The notes beneath the pieces are model-generated. The model worked only from the letters and a program-made list of their open reading frames with translations. It made no database searches and was not told the DNA's origin. A stretch of 39,433 nt of DNA from an uncultured Azohydromonas sp. (GTDB lineage Bacteria > Pseudomonadota > Gammaproteobacteria > Burkholderiales > Burkholderiaceae_C). Positions 1-8,859 of this stretch are shown in pieces (the first letter of the stretch is position 1; the number at the start of each line of letters is the position of its first letter). A program made the translations under genes and the position numbers. The DNA lies in contig NZ_CALAOH010000106.1 of assembly GCF_937926365.1 (NCBI RefSeq), forward strand, positions 1 to 39,433. The letters run 5' to 3'.

Positions 1-1
1 G

Positions 2-310
2 GGCGACGAGCCGGCGCAGGCGCGGCAGCTGCAGGCGCTGGGCGCGCCGGGCGACGTGCTGATCGCGCTGGGCGCCACGGCCACGCCGCCGCTGGTGGCG
101 GCGGTGCAGGCCGCGCACGGCCGCGACATGACGGTGCTGGCCTTCACCGGCCGGGCCGTCGGCGCGCAGGCGCTGCGACTTTCCGAGACTGACGTACACA
201 TCCCCGTGCCGCACGAGCGAGCGGCACGCATCCTGGAGCTGCACCTGCTGGCGCTGCACGCCATCTGCGACGCGGTGGACCTCCAACTCATGGGCGAAAC
301 GGACGAATGA
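2..310 (+). CDS. SIS-domain protein, DiaA/GmhA type (3' part only)
   Basis: The reading frame is open from the window edge to the TGA at 308-310, so only the last 102 residues are present. The visible part is the second half of a SIS (sugar isomerase) fold, with a strand-helix alternation and the stretch SETDVHIPVPHERAARILELHLLALHAICDAVD, typical in pattern of DiaA and the phosphoheptose isomerase GmhA. DiaA binds DnaA and stimulates replication initiation in E. coli; GmhA makes a heptose precursor of LPS. The following gene is a BON lipoprotein, and the diaA-BON(yraP/dolP) order is conserved in proteobacteria, so I favour the DiaA-like assignment. The stop overlaps the next start by four bases (ATGA at 307-310), indicating translational coupling. 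The two functions cannot be separated without the N-terminal half. Confidence 0.8.
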   Translation, partial: GDEPAQARQLQALGAPGDVLIALGATATPPLVAAVQAAHGRDMTVLAFTGRAVGAQALRLSETDVHIPVPHERAARILELHLLALHAICDAVDLQLMGETDE

Positions 311-945
311 GCAAGCTTTCCCGCAACTGGATCGAAGGCGGCCTGCGGGCCGCGCGTGTGGTGGCCGTGTTGGGCGCGGCCGCCTGGTTCAGCGGCTGCG
401 CGCCGCTGCTGGTGGGGGGCGCCGCCGTAGGCGGTGCGATGGTGTTCAGCGACCGCCGCACCTCCGGCACGCAGATCGAGGACCAGTCCATCGAGGTCAA
501 GGCTGCCAACCGCGCGCGCGAGGTGTTGGGCGAGCGGGGCCACGTCAACTTCACCAGCTACAACCGCACGCTGCTGATCACGGGCGAGGTGCCCAGTGAG
601 GACGACCGCACGAACGTGGAGCGCGCCGTGGCCGGCGTCGAGAACCTGCGCGCGGTGGTCAACGAGCTGGGCGTGCTGGGCAACAGCGCGCTGACCTCCC
701 GCTCCAGCGACGCGATCATCACTAGCAAGGTCAAGGCGACCTTCGTCGATGCCAAGGACCTGCACTCCAACGCCTTCAAGGTCGTCACCGAGCGCGGCAC
801 GGTGTACCTGATGGGCCGCGTCACCGAGCGCGAGGCCGCGCGCGCCACCGAGCTCGCGCGCGGCGTGGGCGGCGTTGAAAAGGTGGTGCGCGTGTTCGAG
901 ATCCTCACCGAGTCCGAACTCGCGAACCTGCAGACGGCGAAGTGA
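307..945 (+). CDS. BON-domain outer-membrane lipoprotein (DolP/YraP-like)
   Basis: A 212-residue protein. The N-terminus is a signal peptide with a basic start, a hydrophobic run (about residues 18-27) and a lipobox ending FSGC, so Cys31 would be lipidated. Two BON domains follow, about residues 65-130 and 145-205, each carrying the glycine/valine-rich pattern of the family (for example LLITGEVPSEDDR and VYLMGRVTERE). BON domains bind phospholipid. E. coli DolP (YraP) is a dual-BON lipoprotein of the outer membrane that supports envelope integrity and BAM function. Its start codon lies inside the stop of the upstream SIS gene, the same neighbourhood as E. coli diaA-dolP. The role is inferred from domain content and context; the phenylalanine at the -3 lipobox position is slightly unusual but tolerated. 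Confidence 0.85.
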   Translation: MSKLSRNWIEGGLRAARVVAVLGAAAWFSGCAPLLVGGAAVGGAMVFSDRRTSGTQIEDQSIEVKAANRAREVLGERGHVNFTSYNRTLLITGEVPSEDDRTNVERAVAGVENLRAVVNELGVLGNSALTSRSSDAIITSKVKATFVDAKDLHSNAFKVVTERGTVYLMGRVTEREAARATELARGVGGVEKVVRVFEILTESELANLQTAK

Positions 946-984
946 CGCCGGGCGCGCGGGGCGCCACCGGCCCCGCGTCTCGCC

Positions 985-1875
985 TCACTTCAGCCGCTTG
1001 ATCAGGCTGGAGGTGTCCCAGCGCCCGCCGCCCAGGTTCTGGACGTCGGCGTAGAACTGGTCCACCAGCGCCGTGACCGGCAGCCGCGCGCCGTTGCGGC
1101 GGGCCTCGTCCAGCACCAGGCCCAGGTCCTTGCGCATCCAGTCCACGGCGAAGCCGAAGTCGAACTGGCCGTCCACCATGGTGTGGCCGCGGTTCTCCAT
1201 CTGCCAGCTCTGCGCCGCGCCCTTGCTGATGACGTCCAGCACCTGCTTCATGTCCAGCCCGGCGCGCTGGCCGAAGGCGATGGCCTCGGACAGGCCCTGC
1301 AGCAGCCCGGCGATGCAGACCTGGTTGACCATCTTCGCCAGCTGCCCGGCGCCGCTCTCGCCCACGCGCGTGACGGCGCGCGAATAGGCCAGCGCCACCG
1401 GCTTCATGGCGTCGAAGGGCGCCGCGTCGCCGCCGCACATCACCGTGAGCACGCCGTTGACGGCGCCGGCCTGGCCGCCCGAGACCGGCGCGTCCACGAA
1501 GTGCAGACCCTTGGCGCACGCTGCCGCGTACAGCTCGCGCGCCACCTCGGCCGAGGCGGTGGTGTGGTCCACGAACACCGCATCCGCGCGCATGCCGGCC
1601 AGCGCACCCTGCTCCCCCAGCGCCACGCTGCGCAGGTCGTCGTCGTTGCCCACGCAGGCGAAGACGAAGTCCGCGTCCTGCGCCGCCTCGCGCGGCGTGG
1701 CGGCGGCGCGCCCGCCGTATTCGGCTGTCCAGGCTTGCGCCTTGGCGGCGGTACGGTTGTAGACCGTGACCTGGTGCCCGGCACGCGCCAGGTGGCCGGC
1801 CATCGGGTAGCCCATCACGCCCAGGCCCAGGAAGGCCACGCGCGCGCTTGCTGCTTGTTCTTCGCTCAAAGTCAT
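985..1875 (-). CDS. NAD(P)-dependent 3-hydroxyisobutyrate dehydrogenase-family oxidoreductase
   Basis: A 296-residue beta-hydroxyacid dehydrogenase. The dinucleotide-binding motif GLGVMG is at residues 17-22, followed by the family signature DAPVSGG at about 128-134 and the catalytic lysine in GAGQLAKMVNQ (Lys181). The C-terminal all-alpha domain contains FGFAVDWMRKDLGLVLDEA. Members include 3-hydroxyisobutyrate dehydrogenase (MmsB), tartronate semialdehyde reductase (GlxR/GarR) and succinic semialdehyde reductases; the exact substrate cannot be read from sequence. Asn41-Arg42 after the second strand (YNR) is the arrangement often associated with NADP preference, which is inference. The gene follows pilT on the same strand with 109 bp between them containing a hairpin, so it is probably a separate transcription unit. 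No valine-degradation or glyoxylate genes are nearby. Confidence 0.85.
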   Translation of the reverse strand: MTLSEEQAASARVAFLGLGVMGYPMAGHLARAGHQVTVYNRTAAKAQAWTAEYGGRAAATPREAAQDADFVFACVGNDDDLRSVALGEQGALAGMRADAVFVDHTTASAEVARELYAAACAKGLHFVDAPVSGGQAGAVNGVLTVMCGGDAAPFDAMKPVALAYSRAVTRVGESGAGQLAKMVNQVCIAGLLQGLSEAIAFGQRAGLDMKQVLDVISKGAAQSWQMENRGHTMVDGQFDFGFAVDWMRKDLGLVLDEARRNGARLPVTALVDQFYADVQNLGGGRWDTSSLIKRLK

Positions 1876-1887
1876 CTCTCCTGCGGG

Positions 1888-1923
1888 AAAAAAGGATGGC
1901 CGCGCGGCCCCTTGGGCCGCGCG
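1888..1923 (-). terminator. Candidate rho-independent terminator of pilT
   Basis: A perfect 10-bp inverted repeat (CGCGCGGCCC at 1901-1910 and its complement at 1914-1923) has a 3-base loop. Read on the minus strand it is followed, seven bases later, by six T (1888-1893). It lies downstream of the pilT stop at 1985 and before the dehydrogenase start at 1875. The gap between stem and T-run is longer than ideal. Confidence 0.5.
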
Positions 1924-1958
1924 TGAAACACGCCATCTTCGCCCGGCCGCCCGGGGCC

Positions 1959-1978
1959 GCCGGCCGCGCGCGGCCGGC
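1959..1978. repeat. 20-bp perfect GC palindrome after pilT
   Basis: The sequence GCCGGCCGCG followed directly by its reverse complement makes a 20-base perfect palindrome, six bases past the pilT stop. As RNA it could form a GC hairpin that helps end or protect the pilT transcript. It is GC-only, so chance in a 70% GC genome is a real alternative. Confidence 0.5.
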
Positions 1979-1984
1979 GCCGGC

Positions 1985-3025
1985 TCAAGCCGTGAAACTC
2001 TCCGGATGCTGCGCCTGCGCGCGCGCCTCGGCCGGGCTGACGAGGCGCTGGCGCACCAGTGCCGCCAGGTGCTGGTCCAGCGTCTGCATGCCCTGCTGCT
2101 GCCCGGTCTGCAGCACGGAGGCGATCTGCGCCAGCTTGTTCTCGCGGATGAGATTGCGCACCGCCGGCGTGGCCAGCATCAGCTCGCAGGCCGCGATGCG
2201 GCCGCCGCCGTCCAGGCGCCGGCACAGCGTCTGCGCCACCACCGCCAGCAGCGACTCCGCCAGCAGCGTGCGCACGAAGGACTTCTCCTCGGCGGGAAAG
2301 ACGTCGATGAGCCGGTCCACCGCCTTGGCCGCACCGGCGCTGTGCAGCGTGGCCAGCACCAGATGCCCGGTCTCGGCCGCGGTGAGCGCCAGGCGAATGG
2401 TCTCCAGGTCGCGCAGCTCGCCCACCAGGACCACGTCCGGGTCCTCGCGCAGCGCCGCGCGCAGGGCGCCGGCGAAGCTGCGGGTGTGCATGCCCAGCTC
2501 GCGCTGGCTCACGAGGCAGCCCTGGCTCTGGTGCACGAACTCGATCGGGTCCTCCACCGTCAGCAGGTGGCCCTGCGTGTGCTCGTTGCGATGGTTGAGC
2601 ATCGCGGCCAGCGTGGTGCTCTTGCCCGAGCCGGTGGGGCCCGTGACCAGCAGCAACCCGCGTGGGCGCAGCGCCAGCTCGGCCAGCTGCGGCGGCGCGT
2701 GCAGCGCGGCCAGCGTCGGCACCTCGCGCGGGATCAGCCGCAGCACCGCGGCGGCGCCCAGGCGCTGGTGGAAGGCGTTGACGCGCAGCCGCCGCACCGG
2801 CGTCTCGACCGCGAAGTCGCACTCCAGCGCCTCGGCGTACAGCCGGCGCTGCGCCTCGTCCATGAGGCCGGTGACGAGGCCCAGCACCTGCTCGTGCGAC
2901 AGCGCCTCGTTGCCCTGGCGGCGCAGTTCGCCCTGCACGCGCAGCAGCGGCGGCAGCCCGGCGGAGAGGTGCAGGTCCGACGCCTGGTGGCGCACGGCCA
3001 AGTCCAGCAGCGCTGCAAGCTCCAT
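1985..3025 (-). CDS. pilT: Type IV pilus retraction ATPase PilT
   Basis: A 346-residue PilT/PilB-family secretion ATPase. The N-terminal PAS-like domain starts with the characteristic ASDLHLSAG at about residues 15-23. Walker A is GPTGSGKST (129-137), the Asp box is VEDPIEFVH (157-165), Walker B is DVVLVGELRD (197-206), the His box is ATLHS (225-229), and AVRNLIRE (288-295) matches the AIRNLIRE motif that separates PilT from other family members and is required for retraction. It powers pilus depolymerisation at the inner membrane, hence twitching motility and DNA uptake. GGAGGAG sits just upstream of the ATG. It is divergent from yggS, an arrangement conserved in many beta- and gammaproteobacteria. 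No pilU follows, although many relatives have pilT-pilU. The ATPase must work with pilus genes located elsewhere. Confidence 0.95.
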   Translation of the reverse strand: MELAALLDLAVRHQASDLHLSAGLPPLLRVQGELRRQGNEALSHEQVLGLVTGLMDEAQRRLYAEALECDFAVETPVRRLRVNAFHQRLGAAAVLRLIPREVPTLAALHAPPQLAELALRPRGLLLVTGPTGSGKSTTLAAMLNHRNEHTQGHLLTVEDPIEFVHQSQGCLVSQRELGMHTRSFAGALRAALREDPDVVLVGELRDLETIRLALTAAETGHLVLATLHSAGAAKAVDRLIDVFPAEEKSFVRTLLAESLLAVVAQTLCRRLDGGGRIAACELMLATPAVRNLIRENKLAQIASVLQTGQQQGMQTLDQHLAALVRQRLVSPAEARAQAQHPESFTA

Positions 3026-3041
3026 CGGCTAGTCTCCTCCC

Positions 3042-3746
3042 ATGACCGGTATCGCTCACAACTTACAACACACCCGCGAGCGCATCGCCGCCGCTTGCGC
3101 TGCGGCCGGCCGCTCCACTGACAACGTCACGCTGCTGGCCGTGAGTAAAACCTTCGGCGCCGAGGCCGTGCGCGAGGCGCATGCCGCCGGCCAGCGGGCC
3201 TTCGGCGAGAACTATGTGCAGGAGGCGCTGGACAAGATCGCCGCGCTGGCCGACTTGCGCGCCGATCTGGAGTGGCACCTGATCGGCCCCCTGCAGAGCA
3301 ACAAGACGCGCGTGGTGGCCGAGAGTTTTGATTGGGTGCACTCGGTGGACCGACTGAGGATTGCCGAGCGGCTGTCGGCCCAGCGCCCCGAAGGCCTGCC
3401 GCCGCTGCAGGTGTGCCTGCAGGTCAACGTCAGCGGCGAGGCCAGCAAGAGCGGCGTGCCGCCTGCCGAGGTGGCGGCGCTGGCGGCACAGGTGGCCCAA
3501 CTGCCCAGGCTGCGGCTGCGCGGGCTGATGTCCATTCCCGAGCCCGCGGCCGATTTCGACACCCAGCGCGCGCCGCACCGCGTGCTGCGGGCGCTGCTGG
3601 AGGGACTGCGGCAGCAGGGGCTGGCGCTGGACACGCTCTCCATGGGCATGAGCGCCGACCTGGAAGCCGCCGTGGCCGAGGGCGCCACGATCGTGCGCAT
3701 CGGCACCGCCATCTTCGGCGGGCGCACTTATCCCGTTCACCCGTGA
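3042..3746 (+). CDS. yggS: YggS family pyridoxal-phosphate homeostasis protein (PLPBP)
   Basis: A 234-residue single-domain fold-type III PLP protein resembling the barrel of alanine racemase. The PLP lysine is Lys36 in LLAVSKTFGA. The family segment FGENYVQEALDKI and the C-terminal phosphate-binding pattern LSMGMSADLEAAVAEGATIVRIGTAIFG are intact. YggS has no known catalytic activity; it buffers PLP and affects amino-acid and keto-acid pools. The start is fixed by the usual family N-terminus (M-T-x-I-A-H-N-L) although no purine-rich ribosome site precedes it: only 16 bp separate it from the divergent pilT start, and those bases carry pilT's Shine-Dalgarno on the other strand. The promoter must therefore lie inside the pilT coding region. 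Confidence 0.95.
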   Translation: MTGIAHNLQHTRERIAAACAAAGRSTDNVTLLAVSKTFGAEAVREAHAAGQRAFGENYVQEALDKIAALADLRADLEWHLIGPLQSNKTRVVAESFDWVHSVDRLRIAERLSAQRPEGLPPLQVCLQVNVSGEASKSGVPPAEVAALAAQVAQLPRLRLRGLMSIPEPAADFDTQRAPHRVLRALLEGLRQQGLALDTLSMGMSADLEAAVAEGATIVRIGTAIFGGRTYPVHP

Positions 3747-3840
3747 AATCCGAATGTTGCTGCTAATTTTCTGAGAATCTTTCTTTTGTAAGTGGAGGCT
3801 ACATTCCTGCCCTGTTTTGAGGTGGTGGCAGGAGTAGGGC

Positions 3841-4773
3841 ATGGAAGTCAACGGCAAGCCGGCGCTGGAGCTGGCGGGAAGCGCCGAGAAGGGGGCGTGT
3901 GCGTGCTGGCCCAGCGCGGAGTCGGTGACGCGGCCGGGCTGGGCCGGGTTGGTCAAGCGTGCCAAGTACCAACTGCGCATGCTGCTGTCCGCGCCGTTGC
4001 GCCCGCAGTACCTGCAAGCCGTGGCACGGCACCCGGCCTGGCGCGAGCTGCACCGGCGCCATCCCGAGTGCTACTACCCGGCGTTGAGCCATTTCCTGGA
4101 TCGCCGCTTCGGCCTGCGGCACCGCTTCCAGGTCGCACTGGCCGACCTGCGGCAGGCCGAGGCCTGCTTCGGCCCGCACCTGTCCCTGCGCCTGGCGCAC
4201 GGGGATGGCGTGGCGCTGTGGGCGCTGACCCCGGACTGCCAGGTGACGCTCAGCCTCAACGAGGTGAGCTGGCACGAGGGCCGCTGGATGCTGAGCCTGC
4301 GCGATGGCCAGGGCCGGCGGCTCTACAGCCTGAGCTTCGGCTTCCTGCCCTGCGGCGCGCTGCTGGTGGGCACGGTGCAGGGGCCGCGACCCGAGGTGGA
4401 GGACGTGGAGGAGCGCATCCGCGAGCTGACCAAGAGCGCTGAAGGGCTGCGGCCGCCCTACTTGCTGTTCGAGGCGCTGCGCGCCGCAGCCGCGGCGTGG
4501 GGCGTTTCGGCGCTGGTGGGCATCGACCCGGCGCACCACGTCAAGGGCCGCTGGAACCTGCGCTCGCGCCGCCTGCGCTTCGATTACCGCCGTTTCTGGA
4601 GCGAGGTGGGCGCCTCGCAGCGCGGCGACGGCTACTGGCAGGCCGGCCTGCAGCCGCTGCCGCGCGACCTGGCCGAGGTGCCCTCGCGCAAGCGCGCCAT
4701 GTACCGCCGCCGCTGGGCCATGCTCGGCGACATGGCGCAGTCGCTGCAGGACGCGCTGCGCGCGGCGCGCTAG
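3841..4773 (+). CDS. VirK/YbjX family protein (DUF535)
   Basis: A 310-residue protein that I assign to the DUF535 family from its conserved C-terminal pattern VKGRWNLRSRRLRFDYRRFW followed by EVG, and the middle segment EGRWMLSLRDGQGRRLYSLSFGF. Members include Salmonella VirK/YbjX and Shigella VirK, linked to resistance to antimicrobial peptides, virulence-factor localisation and envelope stress; the biochemical function is unknown. No signal peptide or clear transmembrane segment is visible, so the protein is probably cytoplasmic. An AGGAG sequence at about 3830-3834 supports the ATG at 3841. The 94-bp gap after yggS is AT-richer than its surroundings and may hold its promoter. The gene is convergent with the downstream Bug receptor (23 bp). 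Confidence 0.8.
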   Translation: MEVNGKPALELAGSAEKGACACWPSAESVTRPGWAGLVKRAKYQLRMLLSAPLRPQYLQAVARHPAWRELHRRHPECYYPALSHFLDRRFGLRHRFQVALADLRQAEACFGPHLSLRLAHGDGVALWALTPDCQVTLSLNEVSWHEGRWMLSLRDGQGRRLYSLSFGFLPCGALLVGTVQGPRPEVEDVEERIRELTKSAEGLRPPYLLFEALRAAAAAWGVSALVGIDPAHHVKGRWNLRSRRLRFDYRRFWSEVGASQRGDGYWQAGLQPLPRDLAEVPSRKRAMYRRRWAMLGDMAQSLQDALRAAR

Positions 4774-4796
4774 GAAAGCGCGCGGCGAAGGCTTCC

Positions 4797-5768
4797 TCAG
4801 GGCTCCAGCTTCAGCCCGATGCGGCGGATGGTCGCGCCCCAGCGCTGCATGTCCGCCGCCACCAGGGCGCGGAACTCCGCCGCGCTGCCGCCCACGGGCG
4901 TGAGCCCCTGCTGCTCCAGCGCGGCGCGCACGCCGGCGTCTTGCAGCACGGCATTGACGTCGGCGTTGATGCGCCGCACCACGTCCTCGGCCGTGCCCGC
5001 CGCGGTGAAGATGCCATTCCAGGCCAGCGCCTCGATGCCGGGGTAGCCCGCTTCGGCCAGCGTCGGCAGCTCGCGCAGTGACTCCACGCGCTGCCGGCTC
5101 GTCACCGCCAGCAGCCGCACGCGGCCGGCGCGCACGTGCGGCAGCAGTGCCGGGGCGACCATCATGGTGGCGTCCGTCTCGCCCTGCGCCACCGACATCG
5201 CGCTGGGCGGCGAGCCGTTGAAGGGCACGTGCGTGCCCTGGAAGCCGGCCTCGGCCATGAGCAGCTCCATGGTGAGGTGCGAGCTGCTGCCCTTGCCCAG
5301 CGAGGCGTAGTTCATGCGCCCGTCGCGCTCCCTGGCCCAGGCCACGAACTCGCGCACGTTCTTCACCGGCAGCGTGGCGTGGACGGCCAGCACGTTGGGC
5401 TGCGAGGTGGTCATCACCACGGGCGCGAGGTCGCGCGCGGGGTCGTGGGGCAGCCGGGAATACATGAAGGGCGCGAAGGCGATGGGGCCGTTGAAGCCCA
5501 ACGCCAGCACATGGCCATCGGGCGGCGCCTTGGCCGCGATGTCCATGCCCAGCAGCCCACCGGCGCCGGGCTTGTTTTCCACCACCACGTTCTGCCCCCA
5601 GCGGTCCTTGAGCTTGTCGCCCAGCAGCCGGGCAATGATGTCCAGCGAACTGCCGGGCGAGGAGGGGACGATCAGGCGCACCGGACGCTGGGGCCAGCCG
5701 GGCTCGGCGCGCGCGAAGGAGACGGGAAAGGCGAGGGCCGTGGCGGCCAGCAGGGCTCGGCGTTGCAT
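4797..5768 (-). CDS. Bug-family tripartite tricarboxylate transporter substrate-binding protein (TctC-like)
   Basis: About 323 residues. The N-terminus MQRRALLAATALAFPVSFARA is a signal peptide with a cleavage site near ARA-EP, so the protein is periplasmic. It then shows the Bug family signatures: WPQRPVRLIVPSSPGSSLDIIAR, VVVENKPGAGG and DGHVLAL in the N-terminal lobe, and ELPTLAEAGYPGIEA in the C-terminal part. Bug proteins bind carboxylates and related acids with a Venus-flytrap fold; Comamonadaceae and Bordetella carry dozens of them. The ligand cannot be predicted. No tctA/tctB permease genes are adjacent, which is common for orphan Bug genes. I chose the ATG at 5768 over an upstream TTG at 5783, because it gives a standard signal peptide. 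Confidence 0.9.
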   Translation of the reverse strand: MQRRALLAATALAFPVSFARAEPGWPQRPVRLIVPSSPGSSLDIIARLLGDKLKDRWGQNVVVENKPGAGGLLGMDIAAKAPPDGHVLALGFNGPIAFAPFMYSRLPHDPARDLAPVVMTTSQPNVLAVHATLPVKNVREFVAWARERDGRMNYASLGKGSSSHLTMELLMAEAGFQGTHVPFNGSPPSAMSVAQGETDATMMVAPALLPHVRAGRVRLLAVTSRQRVESLRELPTLAEAGYPGIEALAWNGIFTAAGTAEDVVRRINADVNAVLQDAGVRAALEQQGLTPVGGSAAEFRALVAADMQRWGATIRRIGLKLEP

Positions 5769-5842
5769 GAGGCGGATCGGCAAAAGGCGAAACCGCGGAT
5801 GCTAAGCCGCTGCGGCATGGCGGCTATTGCTCCGGCTTACAG

Positions 5843-5879
5843 CGCCCGTTCGTACTTCGATACCTCGGCACGAACGGGC
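5843..5879. repeat. Interspersed REP-like inverted repeat
   Basis: GCCCGTTCGT (5843-5852) and ACGAACGGGC (5870-5879) are exact inverted copies around a 17-base loop that contains CTTCGATACCTC. This resembles a type of dispersed intergenic palindrome seen in many Burkholderiales and other proteobacterial genomes. It sits in the 143-bp gap between gdhA and the Bug gene, both on the minus strand, and could act as transcript end or RNA-stabilising hairpin for gdhA. Confidence 0.6.
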
Positions 5880-5911
5880 TTTCGGTATTCGGGAGCTTGG
5901 GCAGGCTTGTC

Positions 5912-7186
<1,275 letters not shown>

Positions 7187-7363
7187 GGGTTCTTCTCCTC
7201 TTTCTCGACGCGGGTCGTCGTCCAGGGCGGTCTTTAGCGGCCGTCCCGGCCACTGTAGGCCGGCGGGAAGCCAAAAGCCGTGATCGCCACCAAGCCGGCG
7301 CGCCTGCCGCGGGCAGGGCGCGTGCCGGCCGGGCGCCCGCGGTGCGCCGCCTACACTTTCCGG

Positions 7364-8176
7364 ATGAGCACAGTTGCATTCATCGGCGGCGGCAACATGG
7401 CCGGCGCCCTCATCGGCGGGCTGCTGCAGTCCGGTCGCCCGGCCTCTTCGATCCTGGTGGTGGAGCCCGTGGAGGCGCAGCGCGTGAAGCTGCTGCAGAC
7501 CTTCGGCGTCGTGGCGCTTCCCGCGGCGGCGCCGGCGCTGTCGCAGGCGGGGATCGTGGTCTGGGCCGTGAAGCCCCAGCTCTTCAAGGAAGCCGCCGCG
7601 CCCTGCGCCGGGCGCGTGAGCCAGGCGCTGCAGCTCAGCGTGATGGCGGGCATTCCCAGTGAGGCCATCGTGCGCGCCACCGGCAGCGAGGCCGTGGTGC
7701 GTGCCATGCCCAACACGCCGGCGCTGATCGGCCAGGGCATTGCCGGCCTGTACGCGCGTCCGGCCGTGACCGAGGCGCAGAAGGCCGAGGTGCAGGCGCT
7801 GCTGGCGCCCACCGGCCGCACGCTGTGGGTGCAGCAGGAAGCCGACCTCGACGCCGTCACGGCGCTCTCCGGCTCCGGCCCGGCCTACGTCTTCTACGTG
7901 GTGGAGGCCATGATGGCCGCGGCCGAGAAGATGGGCCTGAGCACCGAGCAGGGCCGCGAGCTGGCGCTGGCCACCGTGGCCGGCGCGGCGGCGCTGGCGC
8001 AGCAGTCCGACGAGAGCCCGGCCGTGCTGCGCGAGCGCGTCACCTCCAAGGGTGGCACCACCTACGCCGCGCTCACCTCGCTGGAGAAGGACGGCGTGCG
8101 CGACGCCTTTGTGCGCGCGCTGCAGGCCGCGCAGGCTCGTGCCCGGGAGCTGGGCGACGAGTTCGGCAAGGCGTGA
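7364..8176 (+). CDS. proC: Pyrroline-5-carboxylate reductase
   Basis: A 270-residue enzyme that reduces 1-pyrroline-5-carboxylate to proline with NAD(P)H, the last step of proline synthesis. The N-terminal dinucleotide fold opens with VAFIGGGNMAGALIGGLL, VWAVKPQ and VRAMPNTPALIGQG follow, and the C-terminal dimerisation domain carries the family signature ALSGSGPAYVFYVVEAM and VTSKGGTTYAAL. The ATG at 7364 is chosen over an in-frame GTG at 7280 because the protein then begins right before the first beta strand. The stop overlaps the GTG start of ubiC by four bases, so the two genes are probably co-transcribed and coupled, although the pathways are unrelated. Confidence 0.95.
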   Translation: MSTVAFIGGGNMAGALIGGLLQSGRPASSILVVEPVEAQRVKLLQTFGVVALPAAAPALSQAGIVVWAVKPQLFKEAAAPCAGRVSQALQLSVMAGIPSEAIVRATGSEAVVRAMPNTPALIGQGIAGLYARPAVTEAQKAEVQALLAPTGRTLWVQQEADLDAVTALSGSGPAYVFYVVEAMMAAAEKMGLSTEQGRELALATVAGAAALAQQSDESPAVLRERVTSKGGTTYAALTSLEKDGVRDAFVRALQAAQARARELGDEFGKA

Positions 8177-8859
8177 GCCTGGCGCTGCGGCGCTGGCAGC
8201 GGGCACCGGGCTCGCTCACGGCCCGGCTCAAGGCGCTGGGAGAGCGCTTCGAGGTGCTGACGCTGCGCCAGCGCGTCGCGCCGCTGCTGGCTGAGGAAAA
8301 GCGCGTGCTGGGCCCCGGGCGCTATCTGGTGCGCGAGGTGATCCTGAAGGTGGATGGTGAAGCCCTGGTGTGGGCGCGCAGCGTGGCCTTGGCGCACTCG
8401 TTGGCCGGCCCCTGGCGCGCACTGGCCGGGTTGGGCACGCGACCGCTGGGGCAACTGCTGTTCGACGATGCGCGCGTGGTGCGCTCGCCGCTGTTGCCGC
8501 ATCGCCTGGGGTGTGGCGATCCCGGACACCGGCGCATCGCGCGCGACTGGCTCCAAGCCACCGGTGCGGCTTGGCCGACCGGGGTGGTGTATGGCCGCAG
8601 TTCGGTGTTCGAGCGCCGGGGGGCGCGGCTGCGGGTGTTCGAGGCGTTCGCGCCGGCTTTAGCGCAGCGCCAGGTCAGCCACCGTCCCGGCGAACACCGC
8701 GAAGCCCAGCCAATGGTTGAGTCTGAAGGCCTTGAAGCAGCCTTCGCGGGTGCGGTGGCGGATCAGCGTCCAGTGCCACGCCACCTGTGCCAGGGCGGCG
8801 GCGATGCCGGCCAGGAACCAGCCGCCCAGGCCGAGCTGCAGTCCGATCCAGGCCCATGA
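8173..8859 (+). CDS. ubiC: Chorismate lyase UbiC with unusual C-terminal extension
   Basis: UbiC converts chorismate to 4-hydroxybenzoate and pyruvate, the first committed step of ubiquinone synthesis, in the cytoplasm. The first ~162 residues match the family: LVREVILKVDGEALVWARSV, the central PLGQLLFDDARVVRSPL, and the C-terminal SVFERRGARLRVFEAFAP that carries the active-site glutamate. E. coli UbiC is 165 residues, so the enzyme is complete at about base 8660. No stop occurs there and the frame runs on for about 66 residues, antisense to the 3' end of ubiA. The tail is Pro/Gln/Glu-rich with no recognisable domain. The start is the GTG at 8173, overlapping proC's stop. UbiA, the next enzyme, converges on it. 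Confidence 0.85.
   Translation: MSLALRRWQRAPGSLTARLKALGERFEVLTLRQRVAPLLAEEKRVLGPGRYLVREVILKVDGEALVWARSVALAHSLAGPWRALAGLGTRPLGQLLFDDARVVRSPLLPHRLGCGDPGHRRIARDWLQATGAAWPTGVVYGRSSVFERRGARLRVFEAFAPALAQRQVSHRPGEHREAQPMVESEGLEAAFAGAVADQRPVPRHLCQGGGDAGQEPAAQAELQSDPGP

Noticed and set aside
5769..5783. TTG start five codons upstream of the Bug receptor
   Set aside because: No ribosome site for it, and the ATG at 5768 gives a normal signal peptide.
7187..8206. Upstream extension of the gdhA frame across proC
   Set aside because: The extension is antisense to proC and not glutamate dehydrogenase-like; the ATG at 7186 has a strong ribosome site.
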